Positions 43,714-53,624 of a DNA stretch of 64,000 bases are shown here, piece after piece. Under the pieces are notes generated by a model that did no database searches, had not been told where the DNA came from, and saw only the letters and a program-made list of their open reading frames with translations. The DNA comes from Geomonas subterranea. GTDB lineage: Bacteria; Desulfobacterota; Desulfuromonadia; Geobacterales; Geobacteraceae. Position 1 is the first letter of the stretch. Every line of letters starts with the position of its first letter. A program made the translations under genes and the position numbers. The stretch is from positions 806,001 to 870,000 of the forward strand of contig NZ_CP077683.1 in the NCBI RefSeq assembly GCF_019063845.1. The letters run 5' to 3'.

Positions 43714-44949
43714 ATGGCGAGAGAGCGAGGCCGCAGGTGCGCCAGTGCCGGTTTGTTCTGCCTTACCTGCTTGTGCGGCGCGACCGCCCTGGGCGCCGAC
43801 TTCACCTTCACCCCGTTTCTGGGGGTGAGCGAGGAGTTCAGCGACAACGTCCTCGACTCCGCCGTCGACCGGCGCAGCGACTTCATCACGCGGGTTCAGC
43901 CCGGGGCGCAGGTGAACTACCGCTCCCCCGCGATCGAGGCAAGCGGCGGTTACAACTTCGATTACCACCACTACCTGCACGGGACCAAGGGGGACGAGCG
44001 CAACCACAACGCGAACCTGAGGGGGAAGGGGGAGCTGGTCGACAACTTCTTCTTCGTCGAACTCGCCGACACCCTGACCCGGGTTTCCCTGGATATCGCC
44101 CGGGACAGTACCGCGGAGAGCCTCTACTCCAACCAAAGCGACAGCAACACCGGCATCGTGAACCCGTACCTTATGTGGAGGCTCGGTGAGAAAACGACCC
44201 TGAAGACCAGCTACCGCTTCGTGGACACGCGCTACTGGAACGGGGACGGGATCAACAAGCGCGAGAACAGGTGGGGGGCGGACTTCACCCTCACCCCCAC
44301 CCAGCGACTGAGCCTGAGCGCCGGGTACGCCTTCGCGGAGCTGACCACGGACCTGATCGATTACACCCTGAACGACGTGAACGCGGGGTTTAGCTACGAG
44401 TTCGCGGAGCGTTCCTTCGTTCACGCGAGCATCGGCCACAGCTGGCAGGATTTTGCCGGGAGGGAGGATACCCGCAACCTCTTCTGGGATGCCGGCGTCA
44501 CGAAGGACTTCGGCCCCCTCTCGGCGACCCTGGCAAGCTACCGGAAGTCCACCGAGGCCCCCTTGTCCGTCTACACCATCGAGACGGGCCACCGCCTGTT
44601 GCTGGAGAAGCGTCTGAGCCGGGGCGCCGTCGGCCTCAGCACCGGCTACACCAAGTACCGGGAGACGATCCTCGCCAGGGCCGACCGCAGCAAGACCGCC
44701 GTCGGGCTGTTCTGGCACCAGGAGCTGTCGGACCGGCTCAACGGCAACCTGGCCCTTTCGGGCGACCACATGACCGGGGAGACCTACTCCTACCATTTCA
44801 CCGGCAGCGGCGGCGTCAACTACCAGTTCAACCACGGCATCACGGCGGGTCTCACCTACACCTTCGTCGCCTACCAGGACGACATCGTAAGCGGTGCCGG
44901 AGGCAAGCACACCAACCGCGTCATCGTGGCGCTGAAAAAGACCTTTTGA
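43714..44949 (+). CDS. PEP-CTERM-associated outer-membrane beta-barrel protein
   Basis: 411 residues with a signal peptide (A-T-A-L-G-A near residue 29). Many amphipathic strands rich in Tyr/Asn/Asp follow, and the C-terminus ends V-A-L-K-K-T-F, the outer-membrane barrel signature. It fits the barrel protein common in XrtA loci (TIGR03016 type), which likely helps polymer passage or assembly. GGAGG precedes ATG 43714; the GTG at 43708 is less likely. Confidence 0.85.
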   Translation: MARERGRRCASAGLFCLTCLCGATALGADFTFTPFLGVSEEFSDNVLDSAVDRRSDFITRVQPGAQVNYRSPAIEASGGYNFDYHHYLHGTKGDERNHNANLRGKGELVDNFFFVELADTLTRVSLDIARDSTAESLYSNQSDSNTGIVNPYLMWRLGEKTTLKTSYRFVDTRYWNGDGINKRENRWGADFTLTPTQRLSLSAGYAFAELTTDLIDYTLNDVNAGFSYEFAERSFVHASIGHSWQDFAGREDTRNLFWDAGVTKDFGPLSATLASYRKSTEAPLSVYTIETGHRLLLEKRLSRGAVGLSTGYTKYRETILARADRSKTAVGLFWHQELSDRLNGNLALSGDHMTGETYSYHFTGSGGVNYQFNHGITAGLTYTFVAYQDDIVSGAGGKHTNRVIVALKKTF

Positions 44950-44964
44950 GGAGGTGTCGGCCCG

Positions 44965-45834
44965 GTGCTGAACGCCCTGACCATAGACGTGGAAGACTAC
45001 TTCCAGGTCAACGCCTTCCAGCCGTACATCCCCAGGGAGAGCTGGGACAGCTATCCGTTGCGGGTGTCGGACAACGTCGCGCGTCTGCTCGACCTTCTGG
45101 AACAGTATGGGGTACACGGCACCTTCTTCATCCTCGGCTGGATCGCCCGGCGGCAACCGCAGCTGGTCAGGGAGATCCAGGGGCGCGGCCACGAGATAGC
45201 GAGCCACGGCTACGGTCATCAGCTCATCTTCGCCATCGGGCCGAAACTTTTCCGCGAGGACGTGCGGCGGGCGAAGCTGGTGCTGGAGGATGCGGCGGGC
45301 GTGCCGGTCCGGGGGTACCGTGCCCCCACCTACTCGATAACGCGCGACTCCCTTTGGGCGTTCGACATCCTCTCCGAGGAGGGGTACAGCTATGATTCCA
45401 GCGTCTTTCCCATCCACCATGACACCTACGGGATCCCTGACGCGCCGCGCTTTCCCTACCGGGTGCGCACGTCCGGGGGGATGCTCCACGAGTTCCCGCT
45501 CAGCACGCTGCCGCTCCGGGTGGCGGGGAGGAGCCTGCAGTTCCCCATCGCGGGGGGGGGATACCTGAGGCTTTTGCCGGCACCCCTGATCCGGTGGGGC
45601 ATACAGAGGATCAACGCCGTGGAGGGACAGCCGACCGTGCTCTACCTGCATCCCTGGGAGATAGACCCGGGACAGCCGCGCGTGCAGGCGGGACTCAGGG
45701 CCCGCTTCCGGCACTACGTCAACCTCTCGAGGACCGAAGGGAAGCTTCGTTATCTGTTGCAGGGGGTGCGCTACGGCACCATGAGCGAGGTGTTGCGGCT
45801 GCACGACGCGAGGGGAGGTGGCAACGGTGCATAG
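44965..45834 (+). CDS. Polysaccharide deacetylase, XrtA-associated
   Basis: 289 residues. NodB-type domain: T-I-D-V-E-D-Y-F (catalytic Asp and metal Asp), G-T-F-F-I-L-G, S-H-G-Y-G-H-Q (metal His pair H-x3-H), and Y-R-A-P-T-Y. It removes acetyl groups from the polymer. The GTG start at 44965 has GAGGAGG 10 nt upstream. It follows the barrel gene and overlaps the FemAB-like gene by a few codons. Confidence 0.93.
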   Translation: MLNALTIDVEDYFQVNAFQPYIPRESWDSYPLRVSDNVARLLDLLEQYGVHGTFFILGWIARRQPQLVREIQGRGHEIASHGYGHQLIFAIGPKLFREDVRRAKLVLEDAAGVPVRGYRAPTYSITRDSLWAFDILSEEGYSYDSSVFPIHHDTYGIPDAPRFPYRVRTSGGMLHEFPLSTLPLRVAGRSLQFPIAGGGYLRLLPAPLIRWGIQRINAVEGQPTVLYLHPWEIDPGQPRVQAGLRARFRHYVNLSRTEGKLRYLLQGVRYGTMSEVLRLHDARGGGNGA

Positions 45835-46855
45835 GGTTACCGAAGATCTCGCGCCGCAGCGCTGGGACGCCTACGTCGAGGCGAGCGCTGCCGGTACCCC
45901 CTACCACCGCTGGGTCTGGCGCGGCATCATCGAGAAGAGTTTCGGGCACAGGTGCCATTACCTGGCGGCCCTGGATGCGCAGGACAGGGTAACCGGCGTG
46001 CTGCCGCTCGTGCACATGAAAAGCGCGCTCTTTGGCAACTTCCTGGTCTCGGTCCCCTTCGTGAATTACGGCGGGGTGCTCTGCGACAGCGAGGCGGCGC
46101 GGGAGGCGCTTCTGGCCAGGGCGGACGCCCTGCGCGGGGAGTGCGGGGCGTCCTACGTGGAGCTGCGTCACGTAGGCCATGCGCACCCGGGGCTACCGGA
46201 GCGAAGGCATAAGGTCACCATGCTCCTGGCACTGGAGCGGGACCCCAAGGCGCAGTGGGACGGCTTCGACGCCAAGCTGCGCAACCAGGTGCGCAAGGCC
46301 GAGAAAGTGGGGCTTTCCTGTCTCATCGGGGACGCGGAGTACCTCGATGACTTCTACCGCGTCTTCGCCAGAAACATGCGGGACCTAGGCACCCCGGTCT
46401 ACGCCAAGCGGTTTTTCCAAAGCGTCCTCGCCGACTTGGCCGGAAGCGCGCGCATCGTCGCCGTGAAACGCGGGGAAACGGTGATCGCCGCCGGGATTCT
46501 CAGCCGGTACCGGGACAGCGTCGAGATGCCGTGGGCATCCTCCCTCGCCGAGTACCGCACTCTGTGCCCGAACAACATGATGTACTGGGAGGCCATCAAG
46601 TACGCCATCGGCCTTGGCTGCACCAGCTTCGATTTCGGGCGCTCCACCCCAGACGGCGGGACCTACAACTTCAAGAAGCAGTGGGGGGCGAAGCCGGTAC
46701 AGCTGCACTGGCAGTACCTGCTGGACCAGGGGACGCAGCCGCCCGAGCTCGACAACAAGAACCCCCGCTACCGGATGGCCATCGCCCTCTGGCGCAGGTT
46801 GCCCGTGCTGGTGACCAGGCTCGCCGGGCCGCACATCGTGCGTTGCATCCCGTGA
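45827..46855 (+). CDS. FemAB-like acyl/aminoacyltransferase, XrtA-associated
   Basis: 342 residues from GTG 45827, with GGGGAGG 8 nt upstream; GTG 45818 is also possible. Double GNAT-like fold with R-N-Q-V-R-K-A-E-K and S-F-D-F-G-R-S near residue 265. It is of the pepcterm FemAB type (TIGR03019), probably modifying a sugar or lipid in the same pathway. It overlaps the deacetylase by 8 nt, indicating coupling. Confidence 0.9.
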   Translation: MHRVTEDLAPQRWDAYVEASAAGTPYHRWVWRGIIEKSFGHRCHYLAALDAQDRVTGVLPLVHMKSALFGNFLVSVPFVNYGGVLCDSEAAREALLARADALRGECGASYVELRHVGHAHPGLPERRHKVTMLLALERDPKAQWDGFDAKLRNQVRKAEKVGLSCLIGDAEYLDDFYRVFARNMRDLGTPVYAKRFFQSVLADLAGSARIVAVKRGETVIAAGILSRYRDSVEMPWASSLAEYRTLCPNNMMYWEAIKYAIGLGCTSFDFGRSTPDGGTYNFKKQWGAKPVQLHWQYLLDQGTQPPELDNKNPRYRMAIALWRRLPVLVTRLAGPHIVRCIP

Positions 46856-46905
46856 ACCGGGCGCCGCAGCGGCGGCGGTACCAAGAGCACAAGAGGAGCC
46901 TGTCC

Positions 46906-47706
46906 GTGGATCTCTCCGTGATCGTTCTGACCTGGAATTCCGAGAAATACGCGCAGAGGTGCCTGGCGTCGGTCCTGCATTCCCTTGAGCTCAGCCGGCT
47001 GGATTACCAGGTGGAAGTGGTCGACAACGGCTCCACGGACGGGACGCGCCTGGTGCTGGAAGGGCTCGCCTCGCTGCACCCGCGGCTGGCGCTGCAGTTC
47101 CTCCCCGAAAACCTCGGTACCACGCTGCCGCGCAACCTGGCGCTCAAGAGGGCAAGTGGGAGGAACATCTGCATCCTCGATTCCGACGTCGAGGTAGGCG
47201 AGGGGGTCTTCACCGACCTCATACGGTACCTGGAGAGCCACCCCGATGTCGGTCTGGTCGTCCCGAGGATCCGGTACCCGAGCGGCCTGATCCAGAAGTC
47301 GTGCGACTCCTTTCCCACCCTGCAGCGCAAGCTGAACCGCCTGCTGCGCCTGCGTGCCATCGAAGCCAGGGAGTCGCCTTCCCAGGAGGAGGTCACCGGG
47401 ACCTTCCCCGTGGACTACGCCATCTCGGCGTTCTGGCTTTTCCCCTCGCGGCTGCTGGACCGCGTAGGGATGCTGGACGAGAGGATCTTCTATTCGCCCG
47501 AGGACGTGGACTTCTGCATCAGGGTGTGGAGGCAGGGGTACCAGATCCATTGCGTTCCCACTGTCGCGGTGGTTCATCACACCCAGGAGATCTCGCGGGG
47601 GTGGAGGTTGAACAAGGCGAAGATCAGCCATGTCCGGGGGCTCGCCTACCTGTTTGTGAAGCACCGCTACCTCTTCAAAGCACCGCGGTTCCGGAGGGAG
47701 TATTGA
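46906..47706 (+). CDS. Glycosyltransferase family 2
   Basis: 266 residues. GTG 46906 has GAGGAG 7 nt upstream. GT-A motifs: V-I-V-L-T-W-N-S at the start, V-V-D-N-G-S-T-D-G-T, D-S-D-V-E (DxD), and Y-S-P-E-D-V-D-F-C (acceptor and catalytic acid region). It is similar in layout to rhamnosyltransferases. It adds a sugar to the lipid-linked repeat unit. The next gene starts inside its stop codon region. Confidence 0.9.
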   Translation: MDLSVIVLTWNSEKYAQRCLASVLHSLELSRLDYQVEVVDNGSTDGTRLVLEGLASLHPRLALQFLPENLGTTLPRNLALKRASGRNICILDSDVEVGEGVFTDLIRYLESHPDVGLVVPRIRYPSGLIQKSCDSFPTLQRKLNRLLRLRAIEARESPSQEEVTGTFPVDYAISAFWLFPSRLLDRVGMLDERIFYSPEDVDFCIRVWRQGYQIHCVPTVAVVHHTQEISRGWRLNKAKISHVRGLAYLFVKHRYLFKAPRFRREY

Positions 47707-48686
47707 CATCCTCGATGAAACAAGAGCAGGCGGCGCCCCGTGCGGGTGACACCAGGCCGCGGTTTTCCGTGATCATCCCTGCCAGAAACGAGCGGAAGAA
47801 CATAGGGCGCTGCCTCGATTCCATGCTGGCGCTCCGGTGGCGCCGCGACGACTACGAGGTGCTGGTGATCGACAACGGCTCAAGCGATGACACCGTCGAG
47901 ATCGCCCGGAGCAAAGGGGCGCAGGTTCTGGTCCAGCCGGGGGTGACCGTCGCCGCACTGCGCAACCTGGGCGCGCGGCGCAGCCGGGGTGAAATCCTGG
48001 TCTTCATCGATGCCGACTGCACCGTTGCCCCCGACTGGCTGGAGGCCGCCTCCCGCTACCTTGAGCGTGACGACGTCGTCTGTTTTGGCAGCCCCCCGGT
48101 CGTGCCGCCGGACGCCACCTGGGTGCAGCGGGCCTGGTTCAGGGTGAGGAGGAAAAAACGGGAGGTTGGGGAGACCCAATGGCTGGAATCCATGAACATG
48201 TTCCTGCGCCGGGAGGCCTTCGCCGGCTGCGGAGGGTTCGACGAACGCCTGGTGACCTGTGAGGATTACGACATCTGCATACGGCTGGGCCGGGCAGGGA
48301 AGATCATGAATGACGAGCGCATCGTCGCGGTGCACCATGGCGAGGCCGCGACCCTGGCCCACTTCTTCCGCAAGGAGCGGTGGCGCGGGGCCAGCAATCT
48401 GGCCGGGATGAGGCTGCACGGCGTGTCGCGCAGGGAGGTTCCCAGTCTGCTCGCGCCGGTACTGCACGGGGCCTCCCTCGTCCTGCTTGCCGCCGCCTGC
48501 CTCGCCCCCGCCGGGATGCGCGGCTACCTGGTTCTTCCCGTGCTACTTTGGCACCTGCTCCTTCTGGTGAAGAGCTTGCGGGTCCACCTCCCGCACCTGG
48601 CCCTCTCCAGCGTGTTGCAACTTTATCTCATCTTGAACGTGTACCTCCTGGCACGCGGGGCCGCCCTGGCGCGGGCCGGACGTTAA
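47703..48686 (+). CDS. Glycosyltransferase family 2 with C-terminal membrane helices
   Basis: 327 residues. V-I-I-P-A-R-N-E, V-I-D-N-G-S-S-D, D-A-D-C (DxD) and C-E-D-Y-D-I-C mark the GT-A domain. Three to four hydrophobic helices at the end anchor it. I prefer TTG 47703 because GGAGGGAG lies 5 nt upstream and it overlaps the previous stop; ATG 47715 lies too far from the site. It continues repeat-unit assembly. Confidence 0.88.
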   Translation: MTSSMKQEQAAPRAGDTRPRFSVIIPARNERKNIGRCLDSMLALRWRRDDYEVLVIDNGSSDDTVEIARSKGAQVLVQPGVTVAALRNLGARRSRGEILVFIDADCTVAPDWLEAASRYLERDDVVCFGSPPVVPPDATWVQRAWFRVRRKKREVGETQWLESMNMFLRREAFAGCGGFDERLVTCEDYDICIRLGRAGKIMNDERIVAVHHGEAATLAHFFRKERWRGASNLAGMRLHGVSRREVPSLLAPVLHGASLVLLAAACLAPAGMRGYLVLPVLLWHLLLLVKSLRVHLPHLALSSVLQLYLILNVYLLARGAALARAGR

Positions 48687-48706
48687 GAGCCGCGCCGGGG
48701 ACGGAC

Positions 48707-49924
48707 ATGCATGTGGCGGGGTATGACGGGTTGACTCACACCATGACACAAAAGACGCGTGAAGAGATGCAGGCGACCGGCACATGCGGGAGCGGGAGGA
48801 TCACCGTGCTGCAGCTGGGGAGCCCCTCGGGGCTGTACGGCGCGGAGCGCTGGATCCTCGCGCTGGTACGGAGCCTGCCGCCCGACCGCTTCGACGTCTG
48901 GGTGGGGGCGGTGAAGGACCATCCCCGCGACCCCGTCCCCCTTTGTGAGCAGGCACACTCCCTGGGGTTCAAGACGGTCGTGTTCGAAAGCCGCGGCAGG
49001 TTCAGCCCCTCGTCGCTGGGCCAGGTGAGGCGCTTCATGCAGCGAAACCGCATCGACATCGTGCACACCCACGGCTACAAGACCGACCTGATCGGGGTGA
49101 TTGCCTCTCTGGGGACCGGGTGCAGGGTCGTTTCCACCCCCCACGGATGGACCAGCGACCCGGACTTGAAACTGCGCCTTTACGAGACCCTCGACAGGGT
49201 GATCTTCCCCTTCTGCGACGCGGTGGCTCCGCTGTCCGAGGCGATGTCGAGAGACCTTGGACGCATTCCGGGGGTGGGGAGAAAACTGCACCTCATCGAG
49301 AACGGCGTCGACCTGCAGGAAGTCGAAGCGGTGGACCGGGTGGAAGAGAGCATGACCCGGTGGAAGGAGGAAGGATCCCTCATCGCCGGGTACATCGGCC
49401 GCCTCATCCACGGCAAGGGACTCGAAACCCTCTTCTCGGCACTCGCCGGCGAGGGGATGGGGAAGTGGCGGCTGGCGCTGGTCGGCGACGGTCCGCAGCG
49501 CGAGGAGTTTGTCACGCTGGCCGGCAGGCTGGGGCTTGGTGAGCGGGTGCGCTTCTTCGGTTTCAGGCCGGACCGGCTCTCCTTTCTCAGGGGGTTCGAC
49601 ACCTTCGTGCTCCCCTCGGAGTCCGAAGGCATCCCGAGATGCGTCATGGAAGCCATGGCCGCCCGGGTGCCGGTGGTCGCCTCCGACATCCCAGGGTGCC
49701 GCTACCTCGTCGAACATGGTCGCACCGGGCTTCTTTTCCCGACCAACGACGCCGCGCAGCTGGCGCACGCCCTGCAAAGCCTGGCGGCGGACCCTGAGCT
49801 CGCCAGGCGCCTGGGGGTTGCCGGGTACCACCATGTGACGGAGTCTTTCTCCGGCGCCAGGATGGCGCTGCAATACGGCCGGCTCTACGAGGAACTGGTG
49901 CCGGCAGCAAAACCCGAACGGTGA
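48707..49924 (+). CDS. Glycosyltransferase family 4
   Basis: 405 residues (start ATG 48707; ATG 48743 also plausible). GT-B: L-G-S-P-S-G-L-Y-G-A-E-R and H-T-H-G-Y-K in the N-terminal domain; I-G-R-L-I-H-G-K-G and P-S-E-S-E-G-I-P-R-C-V-M-E-A-M-A in the donor domain. The E-x7-E pattern is the retaining GT4 signature. It likely adds a further sugar in the same glycan. Confidence 0.92.
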   Translation: MHVAGYDGLTHTMTQKTREEMQATGTCGSGRITVLQLGSPSGLYGAERWILALVRSLPPDRFDVWVGAVKDHPRDPVPLCEQAHSLGFKTVVFESRGRFSPSSLGQVRRFMQRNRIDIVHTHGYKTDLIGVIASLGTGCRVVSTPHGWTSDPDLKLRLYETLDRVIFPFCDAVAPLSEAMSRDLGRIPGVGRKLHLIENGVDLQEVEAVDRVEESMTRWKEEGSLIAGYIGRLIHGKGLETLFSALAGEGMGKWRLALVGDGPQREEFVTLAGRLGLGERVRFFGFRPDRLSFLRGFDTFVLPSESEGIPRCVMEAMAARVPVVASDIPGCRYLVEHGRTGLLFPTNDAAQLAHALQSLAADPELARRLGVAGYHHVTESFSGARMALQYGRLYEELVPAAKPER

Positions 49925-49928
49925 ACCG

Positions 49929-50723
49929 ATGGTCATAGTCACTTGCGCAAATGCTGATAGAGCCAAAGACGACAGCGGGGAGGAGTATGAGAACTTCAGC
50001 TTCAGGAAGGTCATCTCACACACCGTCGCTGTTGCCCAGCGGCAGGGGTATACCGCCGAGGTCTACGACCTGGGGGAACTCGGCATGGGCGAGCCGTTTT
50101 CCGTAACCGACGAGACCTTCGCCGCGAAGGGGTACTACGAGAAGGAAGTCGTCGGCGGGTACAAGAGCAAGTCCCTGTTCAAGCCCGGGCTCGTGAGACT
50201 TTCCATGGCGAAGCACGACGACCTGGTGGTGTACCTGGACGGAGACGCCCAGCTGCGCGCCGGCCTCGACGAGATCGATACGGATGACTACGACGTCGGC
50301 GTCACCCTCCGGGACGCCGGTGAGCTGGAGTCGGAGTGGCACAAAAAGCACATGGAGATCGTCAGGTTCGTCAACGCCGGGGTCATCTTTTTCAGGCCGA
50401 CGCGGCAGGCGGAGGACTTCGTCGCCAGGTGGTCGTGCCTGACGGATGAACTGGGGAACGACCAGATGGCGCTGAACCGGTTGTGCTGTCCCGACCGGTA
50501 CCCGGCCCCCTGGAGCGTGCACGTCCTGGACGGGGTACGCGTCAAGTACTTCCCGGGGAGGATCTACAACTTCTATTATTTCCCGGAGATGTTCAGCGGG
50601 GGGGCGAAGGTGCTGCATTTCAAGGGGTCGGTCCGGCATTTCTATCCCTTTGGACCCGGCAAGAAGCTCTTCTGTCTGTGCAGGGTGCCGGTGACGAAGC
50701 TTTTGGCGATGCTGAAGAAGTAG
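49929..50723 (+). CDS. Glycosyltransferase-like nucleotide-diphospho-sugar protein
   Basis: 264 residues. The Y-L-D-G-D-A-Q segment (DxD type) near residue 98 and F-V-N-A-G-V-I-F-F-R-P resemble GT77/GT8-like enzymes that handle nucleotide sugars. N-D-Q-M-A-L-N-R is also typical. It begins 4 nt after the previous gene. The acceptor is unknown; assignment rests on these motifs and the locus. Confidence 0.75.
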   Translation: MVIVTCANADRAKDDSGEEYENFSFRKVISHTVAVAQRQGYTAEVYDLGELGMGEPFSVTDETFAAKGYYEKEVVGGYKSKSLFKPGLVRLSMAKHDDLVVYLDGDAQLRAGLDEIDTDDYDVGVTLRDAGELESEWHKKHMEIVRFVNAGVIFFRPTRQAEDFVARWSCLTDELGNDQMALNRLCCPDRYPAPWSVHVLDGVRVKYFPGRIYNFYYFPEMFSGGAKVLHFKGSVRHFYPFGPGKKLFCLCRVPVTKLLAMLKK

Positions 50724-50778
50724 CTATGGACACGGCTGACGGTCCGGCATCGTGCAAGATTGGTGAAAGTGGGGAGTC

Positions 50779-52284
50779 ATGCTCGAGATATGCGCACAGT
50801 TTTTCCATCATCTAAACAGCTCCGGGGTTTTGTACTGCCACTGGAAAAGCAACCGTAACCTCGAGATGTCGCTTGCGGGGAAGACGGACCTGGACCTCCT
50901 GGTGGACCCCGCCTCTCGGCAGCTCTTCGAGCAGTCACTTGCCTTCTTCGGAATGAAGAGGCTGGATGCGCCGCCCGGGAAGGCGTTTCCAGGACTGGAG
51001 GATTACCTCGGTTTCGACTACGCAACAGGCGCCCTGATCCACCTCCACGTGCATTACGCGCTGGTGATGGGGGAGAAGTTCATCAAGAACCACCGGCTTC
51101 CGCTGGAGCGGCTCTTTTTCAACCACCTGGTACTTTCCCCGCAGGGGATATGGATCCCCTGTCCGGAGCTCGAGCTGATCGTCCTGGTGCTGCGGGCGCA
51201 CATGAAGACGGACCTCGCTTCATTGGTAAAGCTGCGCATAAAGGAGTCCCTGGGGGAGCCCTACAACCCGTTCCCGGACCACATCCTCCAGGAACTGCTT
51301 GAACTGACCGGTAACTCCGACCTGGAGAAAGCCCGGGACATCTACCGGGAGAGCGATCTCCCCCTCGCTCCGGAGCTCATCTTCGACTTCATCCGCGACG
51401 TGAGAGGGGGGACGCTCCGGGCCGGGGCGCTTTTGCGAGGCAAAGCGCGCATCCTTTTCGGGTTGAGGGGATACGCGAGGGAGAACATACCCGCAAGCTA
51501 CGTGAAGTACGCCGTCCAGTACCTGAGGAGGCTTCCTCTTATGCCCCGGTACTCCCCAAAGAAAACGGTCTCCGGCGGCGGGCGTGTCTTTGCCCTGGTG
51601 GGCGCGGACGGCGCGGGCAAGTCGTCGCTGGTGCAGGATCTCGACCGGTGGCTCTCCTGGAAGGTGCAGACCCGCCGCGTGTACCTCGGTATCCCGAAAG
51701 ATGGCGTGGTACACGCGGGTTTCGCATTGGCGAGGAGGCTCGCCGGGCTCGGGCTTCGCCCCTGGGCCGGGGCGCTGGAGGCCCTTTTGTGGCTGGTCGT
51801 CGCCCGGCGGCGCCGTGCCGTCTCCCTGCGGGCCAGCCGCCTTGCCGCGGCGGGCGAGATCGTGCTGTCGGACCGCTTCCCGATGGAGGAGTTCAACTGC
51901 ATGCCCCTCCCCATGGACGGCCCGCGGCTGGGAAACTCCGGCAGCCGCTTCGCCGACCTGGAAGCCTCCTTGTACCGGCAGCTGGCGCGCCCGGACCGCA
52001 TCTTGGTCCTGAAGGCCGACCTGGAGGCGCTGCGCAAGCGCAAGGCGGATCTTCCCTTGGAGGCGCACCTGCAGAAGGTGAGGGCGGTGAACGCCATCGC
52101 GGAAAAGGGTAACACCCTGGCCGTCGACGCCATGCGCGGCTACCAGGAGGTGCTGCTCGACGTCAAGCGGCTCGTCTGGCGGGCGCTGAGCGGCGACGAC
52201 GCAACCGCGGCATACCTCAACGCCCCTTCCTCCGTGCCTACCGTCCGGGGTGAGGCGGCAGGAATTGCGAGCGCGCCATGCTGA
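50779..52284 (+). CDS. Fusion of nucleotidyltransferase-like domain and thymidylate-kinase-like P-loop domain
   Basis: 501 residues. The N-terminal half has C-H-W-K-S-N and T-D-L-D-L-L-V, the paired-Asp pattern of minimal nucleotidyltransferases. The C-terminal part (from about residue 270) is a P-loop kinase with V-G-A-D-G-A-G-K-S-S, S-D-R-F-P and a Lys/Arg-rich lid. Such pairs occur in surface-glycan clusters, where they may phosphorylate or transfer to a sugar or lipid. Thymidylate kinase activity is unlikely as the primary role. Its end overlaps the ligase-like gene. Confidence 0.75.
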   Translation: MLEICAQFFHHLNSSGVLYCHWKSNRNLEMSLAGKTDLDLLVDPASRQLFEQSLAFFGMKRLDAPPGKAFPGLEDYLGFDYATGALIHLHVHYALVMGEKFIKNHRLPLERLFFNHLVLSPQGIWIPCPELELIVLVLRAHMKTDLASLVKLRIKESLGEPYNPFPDHILQELLELTGNSDLEKARDIYRESDLPLAPELIFDFIRDVRGGTLRAGALLRGKARILFGLRGYARENIPASYVKYAVQYLRRLPLMPRYSPKKTVSGGGRVFALVGADGAGKSSLVQDLDRWLSWKVQTRRVYLGIPKDGVVHAGFALARRLAGLGLRPWAGALEALLWLVVARRRRAVSLRASRLAAAGEIVLSDRFPMEEFNCMPLPMDGPRLGNSGSRFADLEASLYRQLARPDRILVLKADLEALRKRKADLPLEAHLQKVRAVNAIAEKGNTLAVDAMRGYQEVLLDVKRLVWRALSGDDATAAYLNAPSSVPTVRGEAAGIASAPC

Positions 52285-53624
52285 CTGCCCTTCTCTTCGT
52301 TTTCGTGAACTGTGCGGGATACTTACTCGCCATACTGCGGGGACCCTTCTGGGCCCTCCTGGTCTACGCGCACATCTACTTCAACTCCCCCGACCCGCAC
52401 ATCAACTGGTGGGGCGAGCTGCTCCCCTTCCAGCAGTGGAGCTACCTGACCACCGCGGTCCTGCTGGCGTCGATGTTTCTGCACAAGAACAGCCTTTCCG
52501 ACCGCCCCATACGGACGGTCCATCTGGTCATCTACTTTCTCGGTCTTACCGCGCTCCTCTCCCTCGGATCCGAGTTCAAACCGGTCTCCATGGGGTTCCT
52601 CACGCTGATGGTCTCGTACACGGTCATCTGTTTCGGCCTGGTCAAGATCATGACCGAGCGGTGGCAGCTAAGGGTGCTGTGGTTGTGGCTGATCATCCTG
52701 AGCGCGAAGCTCTCCCTGAACGCCTACCTGTACGGCAAAAGGATACATGGCCGCCTGGAAAACATCGGCGGCGCGGACTCGGTGAGCTCGAACCTGTTCG
52801 GTCTGCTCCTGGTCGGCGTCATCCCCCTCATGGTTCCCTTCCTGCTCTCGGGAAAGCGGTACGAACGGATCATCTGCCTGCTGTGCGCACCGTTCATACT
52901 CAACGCGTTGGTGTTGTGCAACAGTCGCGGCGCCTTCGTCGCGCTCGCAGGGGGGTTCTTCGTCGCCTTCATCTTCCTCGCGGAGCGGCAGTTGAGAAAG
53001 ACGATGATGGCCATGGCGGCGCTCGGCATAGTCGCCTTCCTCTACCTTGCGGACCAGGAGATGATGGAGCGGCTGGCCAGTCTGACCCAGGCGACCCAGG
53101 CCATCAATGATGACCAGCAGGCCAACACCCTCTCCAGCGGGAGGCTCGAGATCTGGGGGTACGGGCTGCAGATGGTGGCGGACCATCCCTTCGGCGCCGG
53201 TCCCGGCGGCTTCAAGCAGTTGGCTAAGGACTACATGCCTCCGGAGATCCTGAAGGTCCACGCCGACGGGGAGACCGGTGTCAGGGGCGCCCACAGCTCC
53301 TACCTGCTGGTGCTGGTCGAACAGGGGCCCCTGGGGCTGCTGCTTTGGTTGTCGATCTGTCTGGGGACCTGGTTCAACATCCACAGGGGGTACAGGGCGT
53401 TGCGGGGGAGGGAAGGCGCCGACCCGTTCCTGATTTTGGCCGTTTTCTCCCTGGGGAGTTCCTTCGTCTCCACCTTGCTGGGGGGCTTGTTCACCTCGCG
53501 TGTTTATTACGAATTCTTCTGGTGGCAGGTCGCGATGGCAGTCGTGATCGCCTTCTTCGCCAGTGAGGAGGTGGCCTCGCTGCAGGAAAAGCAAGGGGAA
53601 AGAAGCGGTGCGGCTCACACATGA
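52278..53624 (+). CDS. O-antigen ligase/polymerase-like membrane protein
   Basis: 448 residues with about 11 membrane helices. A large loop contains S-S-G-R-L-E-I-W-G and H-P-F-G-A-G-P-G-G-F, as in Wzy_C/O-antigen ligases, and G-A-H-S-S-Y-L. It resembles the exosortase-associated O-glycosylation ligase family. It would polymerise the repeat unit or ligate it to an acceptor. It overlaps both neighbours by 4-7 nt, so translation is coupled. Confidence 0.87.
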   Translation: MLTALLFVFVNCAGYLLAILRGPFWALLVYAHIYFNSPDPHINWWGELLPFQQWSYLTTAVLLASMFLHKNSLSDRPIRTVHLVIYFLGLTALLSLGSEFKPVSMGFLTLMVSYTVICFGLVKIMTERWQLRVLWLWLIILSAKLSLNAYLYGKRIHGRLENIGGADSVSSNLFGLLLVGVIPLMVPFLLSGKRYERIICLLCAPFILNALVLCNSRGAFVALAGGFFVAFIFLAERQLRKTMMAMAALGIVAFLYLADQEMMERLASLTQATQAINDDQQANTLSSGRLEIWGYGLQMVADHPFGAGPGGFKQLAKDYMPPEILKVHADGETGVRGAHSSYLLVLVEQGPLGLLLWLSICLGTWFNIHRGYRALRGREGADPFLILAVFSLGSSFVSTLLGGLFTSRVYYEFFWWQVAMAVVIAFFASEEVASLQEKQGERSGAAHT